From the NCBI GenBank assembly GCA_023394015.1, contig JAEXBL010000114.1, forward strand, positions 1 through 5,776: a stretch of DNA of 5,776 nucleotides, written 5' to 3'. The first letter of the stretch is position 1. Each line of letters begins with the position of its first letter. This document shows positions 1-5,170 of the stretch, piece after piece. The position numbers were made by a program, and so were the translations under genes. A model generated the notes under the pieces. That model searched no databases, had not been told where the DNA came from, and saw only the letters and a list, made by a program, of their open reading frames with translations. The DNA comes from Pseudomonadota bacterium (GTDB taxonomy: Bacteria > Pseudomonadota > Gammaproteobacteria > Burkholderiales > Burkholderiaceae_C).

Positions 1-4
1 GCTA

Positions 5-18
5 TTGATCCACGTCAG
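5..18. promoter_or_regulatory. FNR/ANR-like operator (TTGAT-N4-GTCAG)
   Basis: The sequence TTGATCCACGTCAG matches the FNR-family palindrome TTGAT-N4-ATCAA at 8 of 10 defined positions. FNR, ANR and DNR proteins are oxygen- or nitric-oxide-responsive regulators of the CRP family. The centre lies at about 11.5, some 123 bases before the hydrolase start at 135. If it were a class II activator site for that gene, transcription would begin near 53, but no good -10 is seen at 41-46. It could equally serve a gene to the left of the window. A chance match is possible, so this stays a candidate. Confidence 0.4.
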
Positions 19-134
19 GCAAAGCGCACATCATCGCAGTCTGCACTGCAAGCGCCATCGGGACAAACGCCGGTCTCCTTAAGATGACGAGGCGATCTCA
101 ACCCATAAACCCGCAAGTCAACGGAGACAAACCC

Positions 135-899
135 ATGCCCAACACCCATCTGCTCATCGGCAACGGCCCGCACAAGGTCATTGGCCTGCACGGCTGGTTC
201 GGCCACGCCCACGGCTGGGGGCCGTTCACGCAGCACCTGAACGGCCAGGACTTCAGCTACGCCTTCATGGACCAGCGCGGCTACGGCGGCATGCGCGGCT
301 CGGGCGGCCCCTACACCGTCGAGCAGATCGCGCAGGACGCGCTGGCGCTGGCCGACCATCTTGGCTGGCAGCGCTTTTCCATCATGGGCCATTCGATGGG
401 CGGCGTCGGCATCCAGCAGGTGCTGGTGGCCGCGCCCGAGCGCGTGCGCGCGCTGGTCGCCATCACGCCGGTGTCGGCCGCCGGCGCGGGCTTCGACGAG
501 CCGAGCTGGCAACTGTTCTCGGCCGCCGGCACCGACGGCGCCGCGCGCCGCACCATCCTCGACTTCACCTCCGGCAACCGGCTGACGGGCACCTGGCTCG
601 ACGCCATGGTGGCCAGCACCAAGGCCCACTCCGACGACGAGGCCGTGGCCGGCTACATGCCCTCCTGGGCCAAGGCCAGCTTCGTCGACAAAATCAAGGA
701 CCAGAAGCTGCCCGTGCTGGTGCTGCCCGGCGAGCACGACCTGGCGCTGGGCGAGCAGGCCTGCCGCGACACCTGGATGCAGCACTACCCGCACGCCGAG
801 CTGCAGGTGCTGCCCGGCGCCGGCCACTACCCGATGGACGAAACGCCGAACTGGCTGGCCACGGTGATCGAGAAGTTCCTGGCCGGCGTGCCGGCCTGA
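135..899 (+). CDS. alpha/beta hydrolase, substrate unknown
   Basis: A 254-residue cytoplasmic alpha/beta-hydrolase-fold protein with a complete catalytic triad. The oxyanion-hole motif HGWFG is at residues 19-23, the nucleophile elbow GHSMGG places Ser at 87, the acid is probably Asp202 in GEHDLALG, and the base is His231 in GAGHYPMDE. A DQRGYG motif at 46-51 follows strand 4, as in many esterases and C-C hydrolases. There is no signal peptide or membrane segment. The start at 135 is chosen over an in-frame ATG at 84 because GGAGA at 123-127 sits 7 bases before it and the family normally begins just before the first strand; the extra 17 residues of the longer form are polar and unlike the family. 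The cap region is short (about residues 115-190). The substrate cannot be read from the sequence: esterase, lactonase or C-C hydrolase are all possible. It converges with the lumazine synthase gene, leaving 7 bases between stops. Confidence 0.9.
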   Translation: MPNTHLLIGNGPHKVIGLHGWFGHAHGWGPFTQHLNGQDFSYAFMDQRGYGGMRGSGGPYTVEQIAQDALALADHLGWQRFSIMGHSMGGVGIQQVLVAAPERVRALVAITPVSAAGAGFDEPSWQLFSAAGTDGAARRTILDFTSGNRLTGTWLDAMVASTKAHSDDEAVAGYMPSWAKASFVDKIKDQKLPVLVLPGEHDLALGEQACRDTWMQHYPHAELQVLPGAGHYPMDETPNWLATVIEKFLAGVPA

Positions 900-912
900 C
901 CCTGCCTCAGGC
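894..912. terminator. Inverted repeat spanning both convergent stop codons
   Basis: GCCTGA (894-899) and TCAGGC (907-912) form a perfect 6-bp stem with a 7-base loop. The TGA of the plus-strand hydrolase is the inner part of the left arm, and the TGA of the minus-strand ribH is the inner part of the right arm. There is no T-tract on either side, so it is not a canonical intrinsic terminator. It may act as a bidirectional hairpin that limits read-through or protects 3' ends. Confidence 0.35.
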
Positions 913-1422
913 TGCGAGCGCTGCGTGCGCCCCCAGCGTCTGCGCCACGGCGCGCGCGGCCTCGGCGCCCTTGGCAACGAAGTGCTGGGTGAAGAAGTCG
1001 CGGTGCGCGGCGTGCTCGTGGAAGTCCTTGGGCGTGAGCACGACCGAGAACACCGGCACGCCGGTGTCGAGCTGCACCCGCATCAGGCCATCGATGACCG
1101 CGTGGGCGACGAAGTCGTGGCGGTAGATGCCGCCATCGACCACCAGCGCGCAGGCCACGATCGCCTGGATGCCACCGCGGCGCGCCAGGGCTTGCGCCAG
1201 CAGCGGGATCTCGAAGGCGCCTGGCACCTCGGCCACCTCGATGGCCGGCGGCCCGGCGGGCCACAGGCGCGCGCATTCGGCGCTGAAGCCGCGCAGGCCC
1301 TGGCCAACGATGTCGGCGTGCCAGCCGGGGCGCACGAAGGCGATGTTCAGGTCTTGCGGGCCACCGGCGCTTGGCTGACCGGCGCCGGGCGCTGTGGAAA
1401 GTGCAGTGTCTATCTGATTCAT
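907..1422 (-). CDS. ribH: 6,7-dimethyl-8-ribityllumazine synthase, RibH2 type
   Basis: A 171-residue enzyme of riboflavin synthesis that condenses 5-amino-6-ribitylamino-uracil with 3,4-dihydroxy-2-butanone 4-phosphate to give dimethylribityllumazine. Visible family marks are VPGAFEIPL (66-74), the segment ALVVDGGIYRHDF (92-104) with the probable catalytic His102, the run DGLMRVQLDTGVPV (111-124), VLTP (128-131) and KGAEAA (151-156), where Lys151 probably corresponds to the phosphate-contacting lysine. Trp34 in RPGWHADIV takes the place of the ring-stacking aromatic residue. The GGIYRHDFVA and HFHEH-like (FHEH, 134-137) segments resemble type II RibH (RibH2) of Brucella and Mesorhizobium rather than the common icosahedral form. 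An Ala/Gly/Pro-rich tail of about 24 residues precedes the core, making it slightly longer than usual. The start at 1422 has AAGGAG at 1434-1429 with 6-base spacing. The frame stays open upstream but runs through the riboswitch. Regulation is by the FMN riboswitch at 1558-1715. Confidence 0.93.
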   Translation of the reverse strand: MNQIDTALSTAPGAGQPSAGGPQDLNIAFVRPGWHADIVGQGLRGFSAECARLWPAGPPAIEVAEVPGAFEIPLLAQALARRGGIQAIVACALVVDGGIYRHDFVAHAVIDGLMRVQLDTGVPVFSVVLTPKDFHEHAAHRDFFTQHFVAKGAEAARAVAQTLGAHAALAA

Positions 1423-1451
1423 GGAAAGCTCCTTCAAAGCGGAGGGTTGCC

Positions 1452-1477
1452 AAAAATCAGGGCGCACGCGGCGCGCC
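1452..1477 (-). terminator. Candidate riboswitch-controlled intrinsic terminator
   Basis: On the minus strand 1477-1461 can fold into a 7-bp GC-rich stem (GGCGCGC with GTGCGCC, including one G.U pair) around a 3-base loop. CTGA and a run of five T (1456-1452) follow. It lies after the FMN aptamer and before the ribH Shine-Dalgarno, where an expression platform is expected. The U-run is short and offset 4 bases from the stem, so efficiency is uncertain; control at translation initiation is an alternative. Confidence 0.55.
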
Positions 1478-1557
1478 ACGGCACGGCCACGCGCTGCGCG
1501 GTCGGCCCTGCAAGCAAGCCGCATCCACGCCGCAACGCCGCCGGCGCTGCACACCGC

Positions 1558-1715
1558 ACGCTCTCTTTCATCCGGACTGTGACCGTCGGCCCTGGCTTCG
1601 CACCAGGTCTGCTGACCTCGCGGCGCCGGGGCGGCACCGCGAGCGCTCGCGGGCTGCCGCCCCATCGCTGGGGCAGATACCGCCGGTGGGGACTTTCACC
1701 CCGCCCTGAGAACGC
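1558..1715 (-). promoter_or_regulatory. FMN riboswitch (RFN element) controlling ribH
   Basis: Read on the minus strand, the element contains the near-invariant RFN segments in order: CTCAGGGCGGGGTGAAAGTC then CCCACCGGCGGTA (about 1710-1678), AGCCCGCGAGCG, GGTCAGCAGACCTGGTG, GAAGCCAGGGCCGACGGTC, and ACAGTCCGGATGAAAGAGAG at its 3' end. The closing helix P1 can be drawn as 8 bp between GCGTTCTC (1715-1708) and GAGAGCGT (1565-1558). It binds flavin mononucleotide and normally lowers expression of riboflavin synthesis or transport genes when FMN is plentiful. About 135 bases separate the aptamer from the ribH start, and they hold the candidate terminator and the ribosome binding site. The variable arm (about 1660-1625) is long and GC-rich, as is common in proteobacteria. 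No convincing promoter was found in the 61 bases between the aptamer and the upstream glutathione transferase stop. Confidence 0.97.
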
Positions 1716-1739
1716 TTGTGCGCCGACGCGTTGAAGCAC

Positions 1740-1773
1740 GCCGGCGCCCGCGCTTGATAAGGCCGGCGCCGGC
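1740..1773 (-). terminator. GC-rich inverted repeat after the glutathione transferase gene
   Basis: GCCGGCGCC (1740-1748) and GGCGCCGGC (1765-1773) form a perfect 9-bp stem with a 16-base loop, starting 3 bases after the glutathione transferase stop on the minus strand. There is no T-run after it, so it could be a weak or factor-dependent terminator, or a 3'-end stabiliser that still allows read-through into the riboswitch. Confidence 0.35.
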
Positions 1774-1776
1774 AGC

Positions 1777-2484
1777 TCAGCCGGCCGGCACCTGCAGCCC
1801 GCGCTGCACCGCGGGGCGGGCGACGAAGGCGTCGAGCACGCGCCGCACCTGCTTGAACTGGTCGAAGCCGACCAGACCCCCCGCCTCGTAAAAGCCGACG
1901 AGGTTGCGCACCCACGGGAAAACGGCGATGTCGGCGATGCTGTAGTCGCTGCCCATGATCCAGTCGCGGCCTTGCAGGTGGCCGTCGAGCACGCGCAGCA
2001 GGCGCTGGCTTTCGGCCACGTAGCGGTCGCGCGGGCGCTTGTCCTCGTAGTCCTTGCCGGCGAACTTGTGGAAGAAGCCGAGCTGGCCGAACATGGGCCC
2101 GATGCCGCCCATCTGGAACATCAGCCACTGCAGCGTGTGGTAGCGCGCGGCGGGCTCGGTGGGCAGCAGCTGGCCGGTCTTGTCGGCCAGGTAGATCAGG
2201 ATGGCGCCGGATTCAAACAGCGCCAGCGGCTGGCCGCCGGGACCATCGGGGTCGATGATGGCCGGGATCTTGTTGTTGGGGTTGAGGCTGAGAAACTCGG
2301 GCGAGGTCTGGTCGTTGCTGGCGAAGTCCACGCGGTGCGCCTCGTAGGGCAGGCCGGTTTCCTCCAGCATGATCGAGACCTTGACGCCGTTGGGCGTGGC
2401 CAGCGAATAGAGCTGCAGCCGGTCGGGGTGGCGCGCGGGCCACTTGCGGGTGATGGGAAATTGGTCGAGTGCGGCGTGTGTCAT
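1777..2484 (-). CDS. Glutathione transferase, YfcG/YghU (Nu-class-like) disulfide-bond reductase
   Basis: A 235-residue cytosolic GST-fold protein. Residues 23-105 are the thioredoxin-like glutathione-binding domain: YSLATPNGVKV (26-36) carries the Thr30-Pro31-Asn32 triad typical of YfcG, YghU and yeast Ure2p, NKIPAI (71-76) holds the cis-proline Pro74, and Glu91-Ser92 bind the gamma-glutamyl part of glutathione. The helical C-terminal domain follows, with LMFQMGGIGPMFGQ (121-134) and SIADIAVFPW (182-191, the GST N-capping/hydrophobic staple region). No catalytic Cys is present in the active site, as is normal for this class, whose characterised members reduce disulfides or organic hydroperoxides with glutathione. 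The start at 2484 gives the usual family length. An in-frame ATG at 2562 would add 26 Ala/Pro-rich residues and run through the divergent promoter region. No Shine-Dalgarno is seen at 2484, and a -10-like TATATT lies 7 bases upstream. The gene points toward ribH. Confidence 0.93.
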   Translation of the reverse strand: MTHAALDQFPITRKWPARHPDRLQLYSLATPNGVKVSIMLEETGLPYEAHRVDFASNDQTSPEFLSLNPNNKIPAIIDPDGPGGQPLALFESGAILIYLADKTGQLLPTEPAARYHTLQWLMFQMGGIGPMFGQLGFFHKFAGKDYEDKRPRDRYVAESQRLLRVLDGHLQGRDWIMGSDYSIADIAVFPWVRNLVGFYEAGGLVGFDQFKQVRRVLDAFVARPAVQRGLQVPAG

Positions 2485-2491
2485 GCGGCCC

Positions 2492-2497
2492 AATATA
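2492..2497 (-). promoter_or_regulatory. -10-like hexamer TATATT immediately before the glutathione transferase ATG
   Basis: On the minus strand TATATT (2497-2492) matches TATAAT at 5 of 6 positions and is an isolated A/T island in very GC-rich DNA. Seven bases separate it from the ATG at 2484, so transcription would start at or next to the A of the start codon. The -35 is poor; the best candidate is CCCACA with an 18-base spacer. A leaderless transcript would fit the missing Shine-Dalgarno. Confidence 0.4.
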
Positions 2498-2545
2498 CGC
2501 GGCGCGCGTTGGCCCTGTGGGCTGGCGGGTTGGGGCGCGGCGGCG

Positions 2546-2578
2546 TACAGTGCCGCTTTCATCCGCGCACCAGGAAAG
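2546..2578 (+). promoter_or_regulatory. Possible -10 (TACAGT) and Shine-Dalgarno for the M20 peptidase
   Basis: TACAGT at 2546-2551 matches four of six -10 bases and would start transcription near 2558. No clear -35 is visible. AGGAAAG at 2572-2578 is a good ribosome binding site 7 bases before the ATG at 2586, and it decides that start. The promoter would share the 101-base divergent region with the glutathione transferase gene. Confidence 0.4.
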
Positions 2579-2585
2579 CCCCGCC

Positions 2586-4067
2586 ATGAACGCCCCGCTG
2601 CACCGAGAAATACCCGACGCGCCCGCCTGGGACGCCGCCGCCGCGCTGGACCAGATCAGCCGCCAGTGGGACGGCGACATCGTGCGGCGGCTGGCCGACT
2701 ACATCGCGGTGCCGGCCAAGTCGCTCGCCTTCGACCCCGACTGGGCCGCGCACGGCTTCATCGACCGCGTGGTGCGCGACGCGGCCGACTGGGTGCTGGC
2801 GCAGAAGGTGCCGGGCCTGACGCTGGAGGTGGTGCGCATCGACGGGCGCACGCCGGTGCTGTTCTTCGAGATCGACGGCACCCGGCCGGGCGCGGCGCAG
2901 GCACCCACCGTGCTGATGTACGGCCACCTGGACAAGCAGCCCGAGTTCACCGGCTGGCGCTCGGACCTCGGCCCCTGGACGCCCAAGTACGAGGACGGCC
3001 GGCTCTACGGCCGCGGTGGCGCCGACGACGGCTACGCGGTGTACGCGGCGATCGCCGCCGTGCAGGCCTTGAAGGCGCAGAACGTGCCGCACCCGCGCAT
3101 CGTCGGCCTGATCGAGACCAGCGAGGAAAGCGGCTCGCCCGACCTGCTGCCCTACATCGACGCGCTGCGCCCGCGCCTGGGCGACGTGGGCTTGGTGGTG
3201 TGCCTGGATTCGGGCGCCGGCAACTACGACCAACTGTGGCTGACCACCAGCCTGCGCGGCATGGCGGCGGGCACCTTGAAGGTCGAGGTGCTCACGGAAG
3301 GCGTGCATTCGGGCGACGCCTCGGGCCTGGTGCCCAGCAGCTTCCGCGTGCTGCGCCAGGTGCTGGACCGGCTGGAGGATGCCGCCACCGGCCGTGTGCT
3401 GCCGGCCAGCCTGCACTGCGAGATCCCGGCCGAGCGCGTCGAGCAGGCCAGGGCCACCGCCGCCATCCTGGGCGACTCGCTGTTTCGCAACTACCCCTGG
3501 GTGCACCACGACTGCGGCAGCGAATCGCGCCGCGTGCTGCCGATGACGGGCGACGCGGCCGAGGCGCTGCTGGCGCGCACCTGGCGGCCCACGCTCAGCG
3601 TGATCGGTGCCGAGGGCTTTCCGGCGCCGCAGGACGCGGGCAACGTGCTGCGGCCCTACACCGCCTTCAAGCTCAGCCTGCGCCTGCCGCCGCTGGTGGA
3701 CGCGGCGCAGGCGGTGCAGGAGGTCAAGCGCCTGCTGGAGGACAACGCGCCCTACGACGCGCGCGTCACCTTCGAATCGCACGGCGGCGCCAACGGCTGG
3801 AACGCCCCGGCCTCGGCGCCGTGGTTCGAGCAGGCGCTGCACGCCGCCTCGCAGGCGCACTTCGGCGCGCCCTGCGCCAGCATCGGCCAGGGCGGCACCA
3901 TCCCGCTGATGAACCAGCTGAGCCAGGGCTTTCCCACGGCGCAGATGATGGTCTGCGGCGTGCTGGGGCCGAAGAGCAATGCGCACGGACCCAACGAATT
4001 CCTGCACGTGCCCTACGCCAAGAAGCTCACCGCCGCGGTGGCCGAGGTCGTCGCGCGCATGCCTTGA
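2586..4067 (+). CDS. M20-family metallodipeptidase (carnosinase/CNDP-like)
   Basis: A 493-residue cytoplasmic peptidase with all di-metal ligands of clan MH, family M20. His114 is in MYGHLDKQPE, with Asp116 supporting it. Bridging Asp147 is in YGRGGADDG. Glu180 and Glu181 in ETSEESGS are the general base and a metal ligand. Asp208 is in CLDSGAG and His467 is in NAHGPNE near the C-terminus. The domain inserted after residue 230, with VLTEGVHSGDASG around 240-252, is the lid/dimerisation domain, and GGTIPLMN is the late substrate-binding loop. The pattern and length fit the group of cytosolic nonspecific dipeptidases (CNDP2, Dug1) rather than DapE or ArgE, which are about 380 residues. The expected reaction is metal-dependent hydrolysis of dipeptides; exact substrates are unknown. 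There is no signal peptide. The start at 2586 is supported by AGGAAAG 7 bases upstream; an in-frame ATG at 2469 would overlap the divergent gene's start and adds residues unlike the family. The next gene follows after 82 bases on the same strand. Confidence 0.94.
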   Translation: MNAPLHREIPDAPAWDAAAALDQISRQWDGDIVRRLADYIAVPAKSLAFDPDWAAHGFIDRVVRDAADWVLAQKVPGLTLEVVRIDGRTPVLFFEIDGTRPGAAQAPTVLMYGHLDKQPEFTGWRSDLGPWTPKYEDGRLYGRGGADDGYAVYAAIAAVQALKAQNVPHPRIVGLIETSEESGSPDLLPYIDALRPRLGDVGLVVCLDSGAGNYDQLWLTTSLRGMAAGTLKVEVLTEGVHSGDASGLVPSSFRVLRQVLDRLEDAATGRVLPASLHCEIPAERVEQARATAAILGDSLFRNYPWVHHDCGSESRRVLPMTGDAAEALLARTWRPTLSVIGAEGFPAPQDAGNVLRPYTAFKLSLRLPPLVDAAQAVQEVKRLLEDNAPYDARVTFESHGGANGWNAPASAPWFEQALHAASQAHFGAPCASIGQGGTIPLMNQLSQGFPTAQMMVCGVLGPKSNAHGPNEFLHVPYAKKLTAAVAEVVARMP

Positions 4068-4074
4068 CGTGGCG

Positions 4075-4129
4075 CCTTGGGTCATGCGCCATGCGCCGCA
4101 GGCGCGGTCATGGGTGATGCGGCCCAAGG
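4075..4129. repeat. Nested inverted repeats between the peptidase and lipase genes
   Basis: CCTTGGG (4075-4081) is complementary to CCCAAGG (4123-4129), closing a 41-base interior. That interior contains the hairpin GCGCC-GCA-GGCGC (4093-4105) and a tandem ATGCGCC doublet (4084-4097). No T-run follows. It could be a terminator or RNA-stabilising structure after the peptidase gene, or a copy of a dispersed intergenic repeat. Confidence 0.4.
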
Positions 4130-4149
4130 GCAAGGCTTGAATCACCAGC

Positions 4150-5013
4150 ATGTCGCACACCCCTGAACCCACCCTGTCGCGCCTCGCCACCGGCCCGGGC
4201 GACAGCCTGCTGCTGCGCGACTGGCCGCTGCCGCCCCAGCAGCCCGCCCGCGGCCTGGTGCTGCTGGTGCACGGGCTGGGCGAGCACAGCGGCCGCTACG
4301 CCCATGTGGCCGAGCGGCTCAACCACTGGGGCTTTGCGGCGCGCGGCTACGACCACCATGGCCACGGCCAGTCCAGCGGCGTGCGCGGCACCCTGCCCGC
4401 CGACGACCGGCTGCTCACCGACCTGGCCGCCGTCATCGACGACACCCGCGGGCGCATGGCCGACGGCCTGCCGCTGATCCTGCTGGGGCATTCCATGGGC
4501 GGGCTGACGGCGGCCCGGCTGGTGTCGCTGCAGCTGCGGCCAGTGGACGCCCTGGTGCTGTCCTCGCCCGCACTGGCCCCGACGCTGAGCGTGGTGCAGC
4601 GCGGGCTCATCGGCCTGCTGTACCGCCTGGCGCCGCAGCTGCGGCTGGGCAATGGGCTGAACCCGCACCAGCTGTCGCACGACCCGGCGGCAGTGGCGGC
4701 CTACCTGGCCGACCCGCTGGTGCACGACCGCATCAGCGCGCGGCTGGCGCGCTTTTTCGTCACCGCTGGGCCGGCGGTGATCGCGCACGCGCCGCACTGG
4801 CCCGTGCCCACGCTGCTGCTCTACGCCGGCCAGGACCGGATGACCCAACCCGCCGGCAGCGCCGCGCTGGCCCAGGCCGCACCACCCGACCGCCTGCAGG
4901 CGCAGGTCTTCCCCGAGCATTTCCACGAGCTGTTCAACGAGCTCGACAACGCGCCGGTGTTCGCCGCCCTGCACGACTGGCTGACGGCGCGCTTTGCGCC
5001 GGTGGCGGGATAA
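4150..5013 (+). CDS. Monoacylglycerol lipase-like alpha/beta hydrolase (hydrolase_4 family)
   Basis: A 287-residue serine hydrolase of the lysophospholipase/monoglyceride lipase group, probably cytoplasmic. The oxyanion loop is VHGLGEHSGRY (40-50), a hallmark of this group, followed by GYDHHGHGQSSG (66-77). The nucleophile is Ser115 in GHSMGG, the acid is Asp229 in YAGQDRMTQP, and the base is His259 in the FHELFNE segment (258-264). The region of about 150-205 is the cap covering the active site and includes a LNPHQLSHDP motif. It should cleave medium- or long-chain monoacylglycerols or similar esters, but the true substrate is not shown. The start at 4150 is the first ATG after an in-frame stop at 4138-4140. 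It has only a weak, distant AAGG (4132-4135) upstream, so initiation may be inefficient or coupled to upstream translation. It is unlike the first hydrolase (135-899) outside the triad motifs, so the two are not recent duplicates. Confidence 0.92.
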   Translation: MSHTPEPTLSRLATGPGDSLLLRDWPLPPQQPARGLVLLVHGLGEHSGRYAHVAERLNHWGFAARGYDHHGHGQSSGVRGTLPADDRLLTDLAAVIDDTRGRMADGLPLILLGHSMGGLTAARLVSLQLRPVDALVLSSPALAPTLSVVQRGLIGLLYRLAPQLRLGNGLNPHQLSHDPAAVAAYLADPLVHDRISARLARFFVTAGPAVIAHAPHWPVPTLLLYAGQDRMTQPAGSAALAQAAPPDRLQAQVFPEHFHELFNELDNAPVFAALHDWLTARFAPVAG

Positions 5014-5022
5014 GCGCCCGCC

Positions 5023-5062
5023 GATACCGCACCAACGGGTTACCCCGTTCGCGTGATACCGC
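5023..5062 (+). repeat. Direct repeat GATACCGC, two copies 32 bases apart
   Basis: GATACCGC occurs at 5023-5030 and again at 5055-5062, a start-to-start distance of 32 bases or about three helical turns. The copies flank the small hairpin at 5034-5049. They could be paired operator half-sites for the downstream gene, but two 8-base copies may also be chance. Confidence 0.3.
5034..5049 (+). terminator. Small hairpin after the lipase gene
   Basis: AACGGG (5034-5039) and CCCGTT (5044-5049) form a perfect 6-bp stem with the 4-base loop TTAC, 20 bases past the lipase stop. No T-run follows, so termination would be weak or factor-dependent. Confidence 0.35.
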
Positions 5063-5068
5063 GCGAGC

Positions 5069-5098
5069 TAACAAAGACTTACATTGTGTTCAAAGTAG
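5069..5098 (+). promoter_or_regulatory. A/T-rich control region with 10-bp phased TNACA-like repeats
   Basis: This is the only long A/T-rich stretch in the right half of the window. TAACA (5069), TTACA (5079) and TTCAA (5089) recur at exactly 10-base steps, the spacing typical of tandem half-sites for OmpR-family response regulators. TACATT at 5080-5085 is a 4-of-6 match to a -10 element, but no -35 is seen. It probably contains the promoter of the DUF1566 gene; which regulator binds is unknown. Confidence 0.35.
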
Positions 5099-5126
5099 CG
5101 TGCCGATGAGCGGTGCGTTGCGTGCA

Positions 5127-5165
5127 GGCCGGCACCAGCCCTTGAGGGGCCGCCGGCCAAGGAGG
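5127..5165 (+). promoter_or_regulatory. Hairpin abutting a perfect Shine-Dalgarno
   Basis: GGCCGGC (5127-5133) pairs with GCCGGCC (5152-5158) in a perfect 7-bp stem, and the very next bases, 5159-5165, are AAGGAGG, a full-length ribosome binding site 5 bases before the ATG at 5171. Within the loop CCTT (5140-5143) could pair with the AAGG of the Shine-Dalgarno in an alternative fold. This leaves room for translational control, but no mechanism is shown. Confidence 0.45.
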
Positions 5166-5170
5166 GCACG

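Noticed and set aside
2..58. 18-codon minus-strand reading frame ending in TAG, with AAGGAG upstream
   Set aside because: The Shine-Dalgarno-like sequence is about 16 bases from the ATG, too far, and the peptide has no feature supporting a gene.
84..134. Upstream ATG at 84 for the first hydrolase
   Set aside because: No Shine-Dalgarno at a suitable distance; the ATG at 135 has GGAGA and fits the family's N-terminus.
15..977. Long minus-strand open frame opposite the first hydrolase
   Set aside because: It overlaps the well-supported hydrolase and the ribH end, has composition typical of an antisense shadow in GC-rich DNA (Ala/Gly/Arg/His/Val-rich) and shows no family motif.
907..1665. Longer ribH starting at 1665
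   Set aside because: The extra 81 residues would be encoded by the FMN riboswitch and its expression platform. The ATG at 1422 has AAGGAG at correct spacing.
2485..2562. 26-residue N-terminal extension of the glutathione transferase from ATG 2562
   Set aside because: Ala/Pro-rich, unlike the family, and it would cover the likely promoter region. It cannot be fully excluded because the start at 2484 has no Shine-Dalgarno.
2469..2585. N-terminal extension of the M20 peptidase from ATG 2469
   Set aside because: It overlaps the start of the divergent transferase gene and lacks a ribosome site. AGGAAAG before 2586 fixes the start.
2559..4190. 543-residue minus-strand open frame opposite the M20 peptidase
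   Set aside because: The peptidase has all five metal ligands in the plus frame. The antisense frame is a codon-bias shadow with no recognisable domain.
4108..4974. Minus-strand open frame opposite the lipase
   Set aside because: Rich in Gln/Arg/Gly/His with no motif, and it overlaps a gene with a full catalytic triad.
5131..5146. Possible sigma-54 promoter (GGCAC near CTTGAG)
   Set aside because: The -12 element lacks the required GC at the fixed distance from the GG of the -24 element.
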